Shown: positions 8,546 through 16,999 of the stretch, in pieces
Layout of the letters: every line of letters starts with the position of its first letter
How positions within the stretch are numbered: position 1 is the stretch's first letter
DNA from: JBDTDV01 sp039922875
GTDB lineage: Bacteria > Actinomycetota > Actinomycetes > Actinomycetales > Microbacteriaceae
DNA length: 56,476 bases
Reading direction: 5' to 3'
Assembly: GCA_039922875.1 (NCBI GenBank)
Contig: JBDTDV010000010.1
Location: 1-56,476, forward strand
Translations under genes and position numbers: made by a program
The notes under the pieces: model-generated
Databases searched by the model: none
The model's input: the letters and a program-made list of their open reading frames with translations, nothing else
What the model was told of the DNA's origin: nothing

Positions 8546-8575
8546 AATTATTGACCGACTGTTCGGTCAATAATT
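8546..8575. promoter_or_regulatory. 30-bp perfect palindromic operator, TetR-like
   Basis: Two perfect 13-base arms (AATTATTGACCGA and its complement) flank a 4-base centre. The core GACCGA....TCGGTC resembles sites of TetR-family repressors that sense acyl-CoA or aromatic ligands. It sits between the -10 box and the ribosome site (GGAGGAGAG, 8581-8589). No TetR gene is in the window, so the regulator is encoded elsewhere. Confidence 0.75.
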
Positions 8576-8595
8576 CCAATGGAGGAGAGATTTCA

Positions 8596-9789
8596 ATGAA
8601 GCAGTCTCGTAAACGGATTTTAGCCCCGTTAGTTCTCGTGGCGTCCCTGGCGATGGTCCTCACCGGATGCGGTACCAGTAACCTGGGCGGCAAAAAAGCT
8701 GACTCTGGTGCTGGCAACGATGGTCCGATCAAGATTGGTGCCGTTCTGGACATCACCGGAGTCGGTGCAAGCCTGGGAGTCCCAGAGCAGAACACCCTGA
8801 ATATGCTCGCCAAGCAGCTCAAGGACAGCGGTGGGATCGACGGCAGGCAGGTGCAGCTGATCATCGAGGACGACCAGTCCACGGAGGATGGCGCCGCGAA
8901 GGCGACCACCAAGCTGATCCAGGGTGACAATGTCGATTTGGTCATCGGCGCCTCCCGTACCGGCCCCAGCGTCGCAATGCGACCGATCGCCGAAGCCGCC
9001 AAGATCCCGATGATCTCGATCGCGGCCAACGCCGTCATCGTCGAGGGTTCCAAGTGGGTGTTCAAGACCGCACAGAACGATCTCGTCGTGATCCAGCGGA
9101 TCCTGGACGACGCCAAGACCAAGGGATACACCAAGCTCGCCCTGATCCGTGACGCGACCGGCTTCGGTGAAGGAGTCGCCGACACCATCACCAAACTCGG
9201 CGCCGAACGCGGCATCAGCCTGGTGATGACCGAGGCGTTCGAACCGAGCGCCACCGATTTCACGCCGCAAATGACGAACGTGCGCGGCTCCAACGCCGAC
9301 GCGGTGGTCATCTGGGGAATCACCCCTTCGGCCGGACTCGCGCAGAAAGCCTACGTCCAACTCGGCGTGAACAAACCGGTTTACCAGTCCCACGGCGTCG
9401 CCAACGCGGCGTTCTTCGATGCCGCGGGTGAAGCCGCCACCGGCGCGATCGCCCCGATGGGACGGCTGCTGGTGGTGGACCAGCTGCCAAAGGACAACCC
9501 GCAGCGCGATGTCATCGAGAAGTTCAAGGCCGACTACAGCGGCGCATTCGGCGATCAGCCCTCAAGCTTCGCCGGGCACGCCTATGACGCATGGCACATC
9601 GCAGTGGCGGCTATGAAGAAGGCGGGCACGGAGCCTGCAGCTTTGCGAGACGCGATCGAGCAGACGAAGGACTACGTGGGAATTTCGGGTATCTTCACGA
9701 TGACCGCGGATAACCACTCCGGACTGGATTCGTCGGCATTGATCCTCGCCGATGCCAAGGACGGTCGCTGGAACCTCTACAAGGACTAG
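8596..9789 (+). CDS. ABC transporter substrate-binding lipoprotein (LivJ/HAAT type)
   Basis: 397 aa. The signal peptide ends in a lipobox (LTGC), so the mature protein is anchored by its Cys, about residue 21. The rest is a periplasmic-binding fold of the branched-chain amino acid/amide/aromatic group: IKIGAVLDITGVGASLG at the start of the mature domain, with later blocks DDQSTEDGAAKATTKLI, VIGASRTG and VWGITPSAGLAQKAY. It captures solute for the permeases encoded next. The ATG is preceded by GGAGGAG with 7-base spacing. The ligand may be an amino acid, amide, urea or aromatic acid; the TetR-like operator leans away from simple leucine uptake. Confidence 0.9.
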   Translation: MKQSRKRILAPLVLVASLAMVLTGCGTSNLGGKKADSGAGNDGPIKIGAVLDITGVGASLGVPEQNTLNMLAKQLKDSGGIDGRQVQLIIEDDQSTEDGAAKATTKLIQGDNVDLVIGASRTGPSVAMRPIAEAAKIPMISIAANAVIVEGSKWVFKTAQNDLVVIQRILDDAKTKGYTKLALIRDATGFGEGVADTITKLGAERGISLVMTEAFEPSATDFTPQMTNVRGSNADAVVIWGITPSAGLAQKAYVQLGVNKPVYQSHGVANAAFFDAAGEAATGAIAPMGRLLVVDQLPKDNPQRDVIEKFKADYSGAFGDQPSSFAGHAYDAWHIAVAAMKKAGTEPAALRDAIEQTKDYVGISGIFTMTADNHSGLDSSALILADAKDGRWNLYKD

Positions 9790-9793
9790 TCGG

Positions 9794-10666
9794 GTGCTCA
9801 CCGACTTCCTGCAACTGACGGTGGCAGGGCTGTCACAGGGAACTGTGTACGCCCTGCTCGCCGTCGGCCTCATCGCCGTATACACCGTGCGGAATGTGAT
9901 CAACATCGCGCAGGGCGACTACGCCACTCTCGCCGGATTCGGCGCAATCTGGCTGGTGACCGCCGGGATGCCGTTGTTGCTGGCTATCCTGGTGGCCATC
10001 CTGTCGGTGACCCTGGTCTCAATCCTGGTGGAACGCGTGATCATCGCGCGGGTCAAGAACATGACGGTGCTGGTATCCCTCATCGTCACCCTTGGAGTGT
10101 CGATTCTGCTCGAGGCGGCGATGCTGATCCTGTGGGGGCCGGAGGCGCGGTCGCTGCCGAAGCTGCCGGGTGAGGATCTTTTCATCGGCGGGGTGAGCAT
10201 CCGCTCCCAGGAACTCTGGATGCTCGGTGCACTCGTCGTCGTCGGCGGCGGGATCGTGTTCTTCTACGAGAAGACGAAATGGGGCAAGGCACTTCGGGCC
10301 TGCGCCGAGCAGCCAGTGGCAGCCAGGATCGTGGGTATCTCCCCGGTGATGGCCTCGGTGGTCGCCTTCGGAATAGCCGGACTGGTCGGGGCCGTCGCCG
10401 GTGTCGTCTACTCACCGATCTACCTCACGATCTGGTCCGGAGGCCTGCTGCTCGGGCTCAAGGGCTTCGTTGCCGCAGTGCTTGGCGGGTTGACCTCATT
10501 CCGCGCGGCGATCGTCGGCGCGCTGTTGCTGGGAATGCTCGAATCGTACGTCTCGGCGTACGTGGCTTCCGGTTTGCGGGATGCCGTGGCATTCTTCATC
10601 CTCATCGCGGTGCTGATCTTCCGCACTCAGGGGCTCGTCCTCACCCCACGACAAGGCAGGGCCTGA
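9794..10666 (+). CDS. ABC transporter permease, LivH type
   Basis: 290 aa polytopic membrane protein. Family hallmarks are GLSQGTVYALLAVGL at the first membrane segment, INIAQGDYATLAGF, KWGKALRACAEQPVAARIVGI (the cytoplasmic loop that contacts the ATPase) and LKGFVAAVLGGLTSFRAAIVGALLLGMLE. It pairs with the LivM part of the next protein. The GTG start lies 4 bases after the binding-protein stop; a longer in-frame reading would overlap that gene. Confidence 0.92.
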   Translation: MLTDFLQLTVAGLSQGTVYALLAVGLIAVYTVRNVINIAQGDYATLAGFGAIWLVTAGMPLLLAILVAILSVTLVSILVERVIIARVKNMTVLVSLIVTLGVSILLEAAMLILWGPEARSLPKLPGEDLFIGGVSIRSQELWMLGALVVVGGGIVFFYEKTKWGKALRACAEQPVAARIVGISPVMASVVAFGIAGLVGAVAGVVYSPIYLTIWSGGLLLGLKGFVAAVLGGLTSFRAAIVGALLLGMLESYVSAYVASGLRDAVAFFILIAVLIFRTQGLVLTPRQGRA

Positions 10667-10669
10667 ACC

Positions 10670-12571
10670 ATGGTGCTCCCCACTCGCTTCCCGGTAGACA
10701 AAGCCACCGGCTCGAACACGTTCTGGGTCAACAATCGACAGACGGTGATCGGCTGCCTGATCTTCGTCGCGATCGTCATCGTGATCCCGTTCACCGCATC
10801 CACCTCGATGATGAACATCGCGGTGTTCGCGATGATCTTCGCGTTGCCGGCCATCGGGCTGAACCTACTGATGGGGCTCGGCGGCCAGGTCAGCCTCGGC
10901 CAGGCGGCGTTCTTCGCGGTCGGCGGCTACACCCACGCGATTCTGCTCACCAAATTCCATCTGCCGGGGTTGGTCGCCGCTTCGGCCGCGGTGCTTGCCG
11001 CGATGCTGGTCGCGCTACTGGTGGGGTTGCCCCTGATGCGCCTGCACGGCCACTACCTCGCGCTGGCCACCCTCGGCCTCGGATTCATCGTCACCATCGC
11101 CGTGCGGGAATGGGACTTCACCGGGCGCACCACCGGGATCTACGGCATCGCTCGGCCGGTCATCTTCGGCATCACGATCAGCAACAACGGATTCTTCTTC
11201 TGGTTCGTCGCGCCGTTCGTGATCGTCGGCATCATCCTCGCCCTGAATCTCACCAGAAGTCGGGCGGGCCGCGCGCTTTCGGCGATCAACGACTCCGAAC
11301 TCGCTGCCGAAAGCCTCGGGGTGAGCACCTACGCACTGCGGCTGAAAGTCTTCGTTCTGTCTGCCGCCTTCGCCGGGATCGGCGGCGTCTTCTACGCCTA
11401 CCAGGTTGCCATCGTCAGCCCGGAAACCGCAGGCTTCGAGGTATCCGTCGAGTTGCTGCTGATGGTGGTCATCGGCGGACTCGGCTCGGTCTGGGGTGCT
11501 CTCGCGGGTGCATTCCTGATCGTTCTGCTCGGCGACGGCATGCGAGATGTGATCCCGGCGATCATCCCCGGCGCTACCGGCGAAGTGCAGTTGCTCGGCT
11601 ACGGCATCGTGCTCATTCTGGCAATTCTGCTGCTGCCCGGCGGCCTGCATCAAGCGGCAACCGTACTCTGGCGAAAGCTTCTGTCCCGGACCCGCCGAGC
11701 CCCCGTGGTCGAGCCGGAGGACGAGAACGCGCAGTTCCCGCTGCCGCAGGTAAGCACCCCGGTGGAAACCGGCGAGCCGATCCTGACGGTGTCACACCTG
11801 ACAAAACGCTACGGCGGCGTGGTCGCGGTCAATGACGTGACCTTCACGGTGCCGGCCGGGAAAATCCTCGGCCTGATCGGACCGAACGGTGCCGGAAAGA
11901 CCACCTGCTTCAACATCATCTCCGGCGCGCTGGCACCCACCTCCGGTACCGTCACCTTCCTCGGCCGTAACATCGAGGGCCGTAAACCCCACGTCGCCGC
12001 CGAACACGGCCTGACCCGGACCTTCCAGAACCTTCAGGTGTTCACCTCGACGGATGTCGTGGGGAACGTCTACATGGGCAGATATCGGCAGGGCCGGGCC
12101 GGTATCCTGCGCGGCATGCTCGGTCTGCAGGGCGCTGAGCAGAAGCGCAACCGTGCGGTGGCGCGCGAGATTCTGCGTTCGATGCGACTCACCGACGTGG
12201 CAGACGAATTGGCGGCATCGCTGCCATTCGGCAGGCAACGAATGATGGAAGTCTGTCGGGCGCTGGCCAGCCAACCGGCGCTGCTGCTGCTGGATGAGCC
12301 GATGGCAGGGCTCAGCGGCGGGGAACGCGACGCATTGGCGCACCTGCTGCGCCGACTGCGCACGGCCGGCTTGACCATCGTGCTCGTCGAACACGACGTG
12401 GCTCAGGTGATGTCTCTCGCCGATCAGGTCGCGGTTCTCGACGATGGCGTGCTCATCGCCAACGGCGATCCGGAATCGGTGCGAAATGACCCGGCCGTCG
12501 TCGTGGCGTATCTCGGTACCGACCGCGACGAAGCCGAGTCCGAACTCGTCGAGCTGGAGGAGAACCAATGA
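10670..12571 (+). CDS. Fused LivM permease-LivG ATPase of the same ABC transporter
   Basis: 633 aa. Residues about 1-335 are a LivM permease (GLNLLMGLGGQVSLGQAAFFAVGGY; AINDSELAAESLGV; MVVIGGLGSVWGALAGA). A charged linker follows, then a LivG ATPase from about 370: Walker A GPNGAGKTT, family block HGLTRTFQNLQVF, signature LPFGRQRMME, Walker B LLLLDEPMAG and the switch His in VEHDV. Membrane and nucleotide-binding halves are usually separate proteins; one continuous frame joins them here. It starts 3 bases after livH and overlaps livF by 4 bases. Confidence 0.93.
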   Translation: MVLPTRFPVDKATGSNTFWVNNRQTVIGCLIFVAIVIVIPFTASTSMMNIAVFAMIFALPAIGLNLLMGLGGQVSLGQAAFFAVGGYTHAILLTKFHLPGLVAASAAVLAAMLVALLVGLPLMRLHGHYLALATLGLGFIVTIAVREWDFTGRTTGIYGIARPVIFGITISNNGFFFWFVAPFVIVGIILALNLTRSRAGRALSAINDSELAAESLGVSTYALRLKVFVLSAAFAGIGGVFYAYQVAIVSPETAGFEVSVELLLMVVIGGLGSVWGALAGAFLIVLLGDGMRDVIPAIIPGATGEVQLLGYGIVLILAILLLPGGLHQAATVLWRKLLSRTRRAPVVEPEDENAQFPLPQVSTPVETGEPILTVSHLTKRYGGVVAVNDVTFTVPAGKILGLIGPNGAGKTTCFNIISGALAPTSGTVTFLGRNIEGRKPHVAAEHGLTRTFQNLQVFTSTDVVGNVYMGRYRQGRAGILRGMLGLQGAEQKRNRAVAREILRSMRLTDVADELAASLPFGRQRMMEVCRALASQPALLLLDEPMAGLSGGERDALAHLLRRLRTAGLTIVLVEHDVAQVMSLADQVAVLDDGVLIANGDPESVRNDPAVVVAYLGTDRDEAESELVELEENQ

Positions 12572-13275
12572 GCCTCGTCGTCTCGGGACTGGATGCCGGT
12601 TACGGGCAACTCGGTGTGCTGCACGAGGTCAGCCTCAGTGTGGCCGCCGGTGAGATTCTCGCCGTGGTCGGGGCCAACGGGGCCGGAAAGACCACGCTGC
12701 TTCGCGCGGTGAGCGGGCTGATTCAGCCCACCGCGGGCACCGTGATGCTGGACGATCGGAACATCACCGGCAAGCCGGCTGAGAAGATGGCCGCTCTCGG
12801 GCTGACTCACGTTCCGGAGAACCGGCTGTGTTTCCCGACCCTCTCGGTGCGCGACAACCTCGCACTCGGTGCATGGTCCAGGAAGCACGGTGGCGATCTG
12901 GATCCGGTATTGGAACTGTTTCCCCGGCTGAAAACCAGGCTGGGTCAGCTGGCGGGTACCCTCTCGGGAGGCGAACAGCAGATGGTGGCCATCGGCCGTG
13001 GACTGATGGCCCAGCCGAATGCGATCATGCTCGACGAGCCCTCGATCGGTCTCGCCCCCCGGGTGGTCGGGGAGATCATGGACGTGCTCGCGCGGCTCCG
13101 GAGTGAGAAGAACCTCGCGGTGCTGCTGGTCGAGCAGAATGTACGGGCATCGTTCAAGATCGCAGACCGCGCGGTCGTGATGAATCGTGGACGCGTGGCG
13201 CTGACCGGCACACCGGCCGAACTCGTGGAGTTACCCGAGGTGCGTGGCGCCTACCTGGGTCACGCGGCTACCTAG
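12568..13275 (+). CDS. ABC transporter ATPase, LivF type
   Basis: 235 aa second nucleotide-binding subunit: Walker A GANGAGKTT, family block LTHVPENRLCFPTLSVRDNL, signature LSGGEQQMVAIGRGLM, Walker B MLDEPSIGLAP, switch VEQNV. Its start ATGA overlaps the stop of the preceding fusion gene, so translation is coupled. It is last in the four-gene transporter operon. Confidence 0.93.
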   Translation: MSLVVSGLDAGYGQLGVLHEVSLSVAAGEILAVVGANGAGKTTLLRAVSGLIQPTAGTVMLDDRNITGKPAEKMAALGLTHVPENRLCFPTLSVRDNLALGAWSRKHGGDLDPVLELFPRLKTRLGQLAGTLSGGEQQMVAIGRGLMAQPNAIMLDEPSIGLAPRVVGEIMDVLARLRSEKNLAVLLVEQNVRASFKIADRAVVMNRGRVALTGTPAELVELPEVRGAYLGHAAT

Positions 13276-13302
13276 CCGCCGGCCCCTGAACGCAACGGCG
13301 GC
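13275..13302. terminator. Possible GC-rich hairpin between livF and ppk2
   Basis: GCCGCCG and CGGCGGC form a 7-bp stem with a 14-base loop right after the livF stop, in a convergent gap. There is no T tract, so termination is a guess. Confidence 0.28.
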
Positions 13303-13323
13303 GCCGTCCATCGGAACCGCAGC

Positions 13324-14178
13324 TCAGGATGCCGCCAGGCGCGCCTTCTCCGCTTCGACGTCGTAGCTGGCAGAAGGCCACCGCGGGTCCAGCCGACGCA
13401 GCGCGTCGATCAGAAGCCATTGCACGGCCAATCGCGCGTACCACTTCTTGTCGGCCGGGATCACATACCAGGGTGCGGCCTCGGTGTTCGTCAACTCGAA
13501 CACGGTGGCATAGGCATCCTGATAGGCGTCCCAGTTCAGCCGCTCGTCCACGTCGCCGGGGGTGTATTTCCAGTACTTGTCCGGACGGTCCAGGCGTTTA
13601 GCCAACCTGGCCTTCTGCTCGGCGTTGCCCAGGTGCAGCATGACCTTGATGACGGTGGTGCCGGTTTCGACAAGCTCGCTTTCAAAGTTGTTGATCGCCC
13701 GATAGCGCCGGTGCAGTTCGGTCTCGTCGGCGAGGGCACGAACTCGGGCGATCAACACGTCTTCGTAATGTGAGCGGTCGAACACGCCCAGCTGACCGGC
13801 CTCGGGCAGCTCCCGTCGAACCCGCCAAAGAAAATCGTGCGCCAGCTCTTCCTCGGAGGGCTTCTTGAACGCGTGATGGTGCACTCCCTGTGGGTCCACG
13901 GCACCCACCACGTGACGGACGATGCCGCCCTTGCCAGCCGTATCCATGGCCTGGAGGACGAGCAGCACTGAGCGGCGGTCACCGAACAGACTGCCTGCGA
14001 AGAACCTCTCCTGCAGTCCGGAGAGGATGCCGGCACCCTCGGTCAGCGCGGTGGCACCCGCCTTCTTGCCGCCGTCGAAGCCCGGCGAGGCATCCGTCGG
14101 CTGCTCTGCGAGCACGAATTGCGGGTTGACCCGCAGCAGCTCGGCCGGGTCACCGATCCAGTGTTGTTCTAACGGCAT
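13324..14178 (-). CDS. ppk2: Polyphosphate:nucleotide phosphotransferase, PPK2 family
   Basis: 284 aa. The phosphate-binding loop is seen as VLLVLQAMDTAGKGG (about residues 70-85), then GVHHHAFKKPS, FDRSHYEDVLIARV (Walker-B-like Asp) and the lid region KARLAKRLDRPDKYWKY. PPK2 enzymes use polyphosphate to phosphorylate AMP, ADP or GDP. Lacking the fused second domain of class II forms, this is a single-domain enzyme. The ATG at 14178 has GGAAGAG at 8-base spacing; a GTG two codons upstream would be too close to that site. It has its own transcription unit. Confidence 0.9.
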   Translation of the reverse strand: MPLEQHWIGDPAELLRVNPQFVLAEQPTDASPGFDGGKKAGATALTEGAGILSGLQERFFAGSLFGDRRSVLLVLQAMDTAGKGGIVRHVVGAVDPQGVHHHAFKKPSEEELAHDFLWRVRRELPEAGQLGVFDRSHYEDVLIARVRALADETELHRRYRAINNFESELVETGTTVIKVMLHLGNAEQKARLAKRLDRPDKYWKYTPGDVDERLNWDAYQDAYATVFELTNTEAAPWYVIPADKKWYARLAVQWLLIDALRRLDPRWPSASYDVEAEKARLAAS

Positions 14179-14223
14179 AGTCACATCTCTTCCGTAATTC
14201 GTGCGTGGGAGCTCCCGCCATGA

Positions 14224-16176
14224 TCAGCGAGCGAGCGGCACCTCGAGAAGCGAGGGCCCGGTGATCGGGGTGGTCAAGGCCGCGTCGAGCTCGCCGCGGG
14301 TGGCGGCGTGGGCATACTGCCACCCGTAGGTCACCGCCAACGAATGAAGATCGGCATCCTGTGGCGTGTAGAGCACCCGGTCGATCGCGTGGGCGGATGC
14401 GGTGGATGCGACCTCGAGGCCATCGAAAATCGTCCCGCCGCCGTCGTTGCCGACGATCAACTGAATCCGCGGCCTTGGCTCGCCCGGGGCGAACAGCATC
14501 GCTCCGGCGTCGTGCAGCAGGGCAAGATCGCCCAGCAGCACGCGAGTGACTCCGGCTGCCGCCGATCTCGTCTTCGCAGATTCATTGGCAGCGCGGTACC
14601 CATCTTGACTCACCCGTGCGATCCCGATTGCGGTCGCGACCGTGCCGTCGATCCCAGAAAGCCCGCGGTTGGCATGCACCGAAATCTTCTTGCCTGGCAC
14701 CAGCCCATCCGCCTCACGGATCAACCGGGAGGCGCCGAAGACGAGCCGGTCGTGGGGCCAGGTCGCCCGCCACACGGCAGTGGCCAGCATCCGCCTGGTC
14801 ACCGGCCGGCGCACCGCGGCAAGCTCTGCGCGGATGAACGCGTTACGGGCGGCGAGGTTGCCGGTACGGGATGAGGCGATGTCGGGTGGCTGGTCCGGCT
14901 CCGCCTGCCGAGCCGCATCGAGGATACCTCGGCTGGCGAAGACCCAGCTGCCCAACCAGTCCCGTGCCAGCCGGTCGCCCGGGTCAAGCTCCGGGTCGGG
15001 GACGACGGCACCTGCGACGCGCGACACGTGATGCCCGGGGTTGTAGAACTCGGTGTTCGGCGGGTTGACCACGATGGCGTCGGCGCCGGTGCGAGAGATC
15101 AGCAGCGGGACCTCGCGGCTGAGGGTGGGATGGCCGAACACGATAACGCGCTGAACGCGGCCACCGAACTCGGGCTCGTTCAGGAGCTCTCGGTAGGCGA
15201 CGACGAGGTTCGGCCCGAAATGCGAGCCGCTGGAGACTTCGGCGATCAACGGCCAGCCTCCGGCGCGGGCAAACTCTTCGGCGGCAGGGCCGGCGCCGTG
15301 CCCGGCCACGACCACGGTGCGCGGGCCCGCGCTGACCCGCACCAGCGGTTGCCAGGATCCACCACCGGATACCGAGCGTGCGGTTACCGAGCGTGCGGTT
15401 ATCGGGGTTGCAGCCACCGAGCTCGCCGAAGTGACCGGCGACACGGACTCCCCTACCGATAGGGCCTCGACCGCCGCGGCCAGGGCGGTGAGGTCGGGTA
15501 CCGGAGCGGACAGCGGTTTGCGGAACGCGAGGTTGAGATGCACCGGGCCGGGTAGCTCCGTGCTCACGCCGATGGCGGCCGCGAAGGCACGCCGGGCAAG
15601 GCTCACCGCGGCATCCGCTTCATCTTCCGCACCCACGGGAGCCGAAATATCCTCGGCGAGCCGAGGGGCTGCGCCGTAGATCCCGAATTGCCTGGTCGTC
15701 TGGTTGGCGCGGATGCCCTGCAACTCGGCCGGCCGGTCGGCGGTGAGGACGAGCATGGGCAGCCGGCCCTGGTCGGCCTCAAGCACGGCGGGATGCAGGT
15801 TGGCGATTGCGGTGCCGCTGGTGGTGATCACGATGGCCGGCAGGCCGGACTCGATGGCCAAACCGAGGGCGAGGAACCCGGCGACCCGCTCGTCGATGCG
15901 CACGTGCAGGCTCGCCGCGTCAACCCGCTCCAACTCTGCGGCAACCAGGGCGAGCGCCTGTGACCGCGAGCCGGGGCTGACCACGATATCGTGCACCCCC
16001 AACCGCACAAACTCGCTAAGCAGCGCGATGGAGAAATCTGTGGCCGGGCTGGTCGTATCAGGCCAGGTCGACCGAAGACAGGCCGCGCGGGAAGTGACCG
16101 GATGAGCATCAGCCGAAGTGCCATCCGCCGTCCCGGCACCAGCGGAAGCGGGCAACCCCGATGCCGGCTCAGGCAT
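14224..16176 (-). CDS. menD: SEPHCHC synthase (MenD)
   Basis: 650 aa thiamine-diphosphate enzyme that joins isochorismate and 2-oxoglutarate. Visible features are the Pyr domain (ATDFSIALLSEFVRLGVHDIVVSPGSRS; the Glu of RIDERVAGFLALGLA activates the cofactor), LVLTADRPAELQGIRANQTTRQ, and the diphosphate domain with LIVGNDGGGTIF. A low-complexity linker between the first two domains (about residues 250-275) carries a tandem TARSV duplication. The ATG is chosen because it overlaps the stop of the upstream small membrane protein by 8 bases. It depends on that gene's promoter. Confidence 0.93.
   Translation of the reverse strand: MPEPASGLPASAGAGTADGTSADAHPVTSRAACLRSTWPDTTSPATDFSIALLSEFVRLGVHDIVVSPGSRSQALALVAAELERVDAASLHVRIDERVAGFLALGLAIESGLPAIVITTSGTAIANLHPAVLEADQGRLPMLVLTADRPAELQGIRANQTTRQFGIYGAAPRLAEDISAPVGAEDEADAAVSLARRAFAAAIGVSTELPGPVHLNLAFRKPLSAPVPDLTALAAAVEALSVGESVSPVTSASSVAATPITARSVTARSVSGGGSWQPLVRVSAGPRTVVVAGHGAGPAAEEFARAGGWPLIAEVSSGSHFGPNLVVAYRELLNEPEFGGRVQRVIVFGHPTLSREVPLLISRTGADAIVVNPPNTEFYNPGHHVSRVAGAVVPDPELDPGDRLARDWLGSWVFASRGILDAARQAEPDQPPDIASSRTGNLAARNAFIRAELAAVRRPVTRRMLATAVWRATWPHDRLVFGASRLIREADGLVPGKKISVHANRGLSGIDGTVATAIGIARVSQDGYRAANESAKTRSAAAGVTRVLLGDLALLHDAGAMLFAPGEPRPRIQLIVGNDGGGTIFDGLEVASTASAHAIDRVLYTPQDADLHSLAVTYGWQYAHAATRGELDAALTTPITGPSLLEVPLAR
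15371..15400. repeat. In-frame 15-bp tandem duplication inside menD
   Basis: Two identical copies of ACCGAGCGTGCGGTT, encoding TARSV twice on the minus strand in the interdomain linker. Being in frame, it lengthens the linker without breaking the gene. Confidence 0.85.
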
Positions 16177-16522
16177 CCTTACGGCCGGGGTGGTCCTGGT
16201 CTCCCTTGTCGTCGAGGCGAGACAGGTCCTCCTCAATCCGACGGATGCGTTCTTGTTCGCGCCGATCACGGCCCAGCTTGTTCAGGAAGTCCGGATCATC
16301 GTCCGGCGCCAAACCGCGCACGCGCGCCGAGCCACGACGCGGCCCGCGGCCGATCATGAACCACAGCACGCCGCCGATCACGGGAAGCAGCAGGATGACC
16401 AGGATCCAGGCCGGCTTCTGCAGGCCCCGCACCCGGCGCGGATCGAACGAGGCACAGTCCACCACCGAGTAGATGTAGAAGACTGCCCCGACGACACCGA
16501 GCAGGAACAATACGCGGACCAT
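16169..16522 (-). CDS. Small membrane protein with PLDc_N domain
   Basis: 117 aa. Two hydrophobic segments (VRVLFLLGVVGAVFYIYSVV and WILVILLLPVIGGVLWFMIG) flank SFDPRRVRGLQKP, the pattern of the phospholipase-D N-terminal (PLDc_N) domain found alone in many actinobacteria. A charged C-terminal tail (RREQERIRRIEEDLSRLDD) may form a short helix. Function unknown. It is the first gene of a two-gene unit with menD. The start follows a TAAGAT -10 by 6 bases. Confidence 0.82.
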   Translation of the reverse strand: MVRVLFLLGVVGAVFYIYSVVDCASFDPRRVRGLQKPAWILVILLLPVIGGVLWFMIGRGPRRGSARVRGLAPDDDPDFLNKLGRDRREQERIRRIEEDLSRLDDKGDQDHPGRKDA

Positions 16523-16528
16523 ACATCC

Positions 16529-16582
16529 ATCTTAACGCCCCAACCGGTGCCTGGGCTGAGAGCAATCTCAGACGCTTAGACT
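16529..16582. promoter_or_regulatory. Divergent leaderless -10 boxes for the PLDc_N-menD unit and the DUF4229 gene
   Basis: TAAGAT at 16534-16529 on the minus strand is 6 bases from the ATG at 16522. TAGACT at 16577-16582 on the plus strand is 6 bases from the GTG at 16589. Confidence 0.6.
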
Positions 16583-16588
16583 GGGTGG

Positions 16589-16999
16589 GTGAAAGCCCTT
16601 CCCGCGTGGGTATCGTATTCGGTTCTCCGCCTCCTGTTCTTCGCGATTCCACTGGCGATCCTGCTTCTTTTACAGATCACCTGGTGGATCGCGCTGGTGG
16701 CCGCGGCGCTGATCGGACTGTGCCTGTCGTACATCTTCCTGCGCAGCCCTCGGGACCGGGTCGCGCAGAGCATCTACCTGGCCACGCACCGCGACGCGCC
16801 GGTTACCAACGTCGACGATGAGACCGAGGATGCGGCCGTCGATGCGGCAGCTGGAGCCGGCCGGCCGGCTGAATCGGAACCGACGGCGCCCGAACGGGCG
16901 GGCTCAGCGCGGTCAGAAGGCGAGCGCGACTCCGAGCAGGATGCCATAGGCCAGCCCGGAGAAGCTGGCCAGCTGCAGCGCAAGGACGAGCTCTCGTGA
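16589..16999 (+). CDS. DUF4229 family small membrane protein
   Basis: 136 aa. Two adjacent hydrophobic segments (YSVLRLLFFAIPLAILLLL and WWIALVAAALIGLCLSYIFL) are followed by LRSPRDRVAQSIY, the DUF4229 signature. The tail is acidic and disordered. The family is confined to actinobacteria and often sits beside men genes; function unknown. The GTG start matches the TAGACT box. Its last 87 bases overlap the 3' end of menA on the other strand. Confidence 0.82.
   Translation: MKALPAWVSYSVLRLLFFAIPLAILLLLQITWWIALVAAALIGLCLSYIFLRSPRDRVAQSIYLATHRDAPVTNVDDETEDAAVDAAAGAGRPAESEPTAPERAGSARSEGERDSEQDAIGQPGEAGQLQRKDELS

Noticed and set aside
10279..11835. Long open frame (518 codons) across the livH/livM region
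   Set aside because: It runs in another frame over two well-supported permease genes. Its translation is Arg/His/Pro-rich without any motif, the usual out-of-frame product of GC-rich coding DNA.
10670..12571. LPFGRQR as an abnormal ABC signature
   Set aside because: LivG proteins normally have a divergent signature (for example LAYGQQR), so this is not an anomaly.
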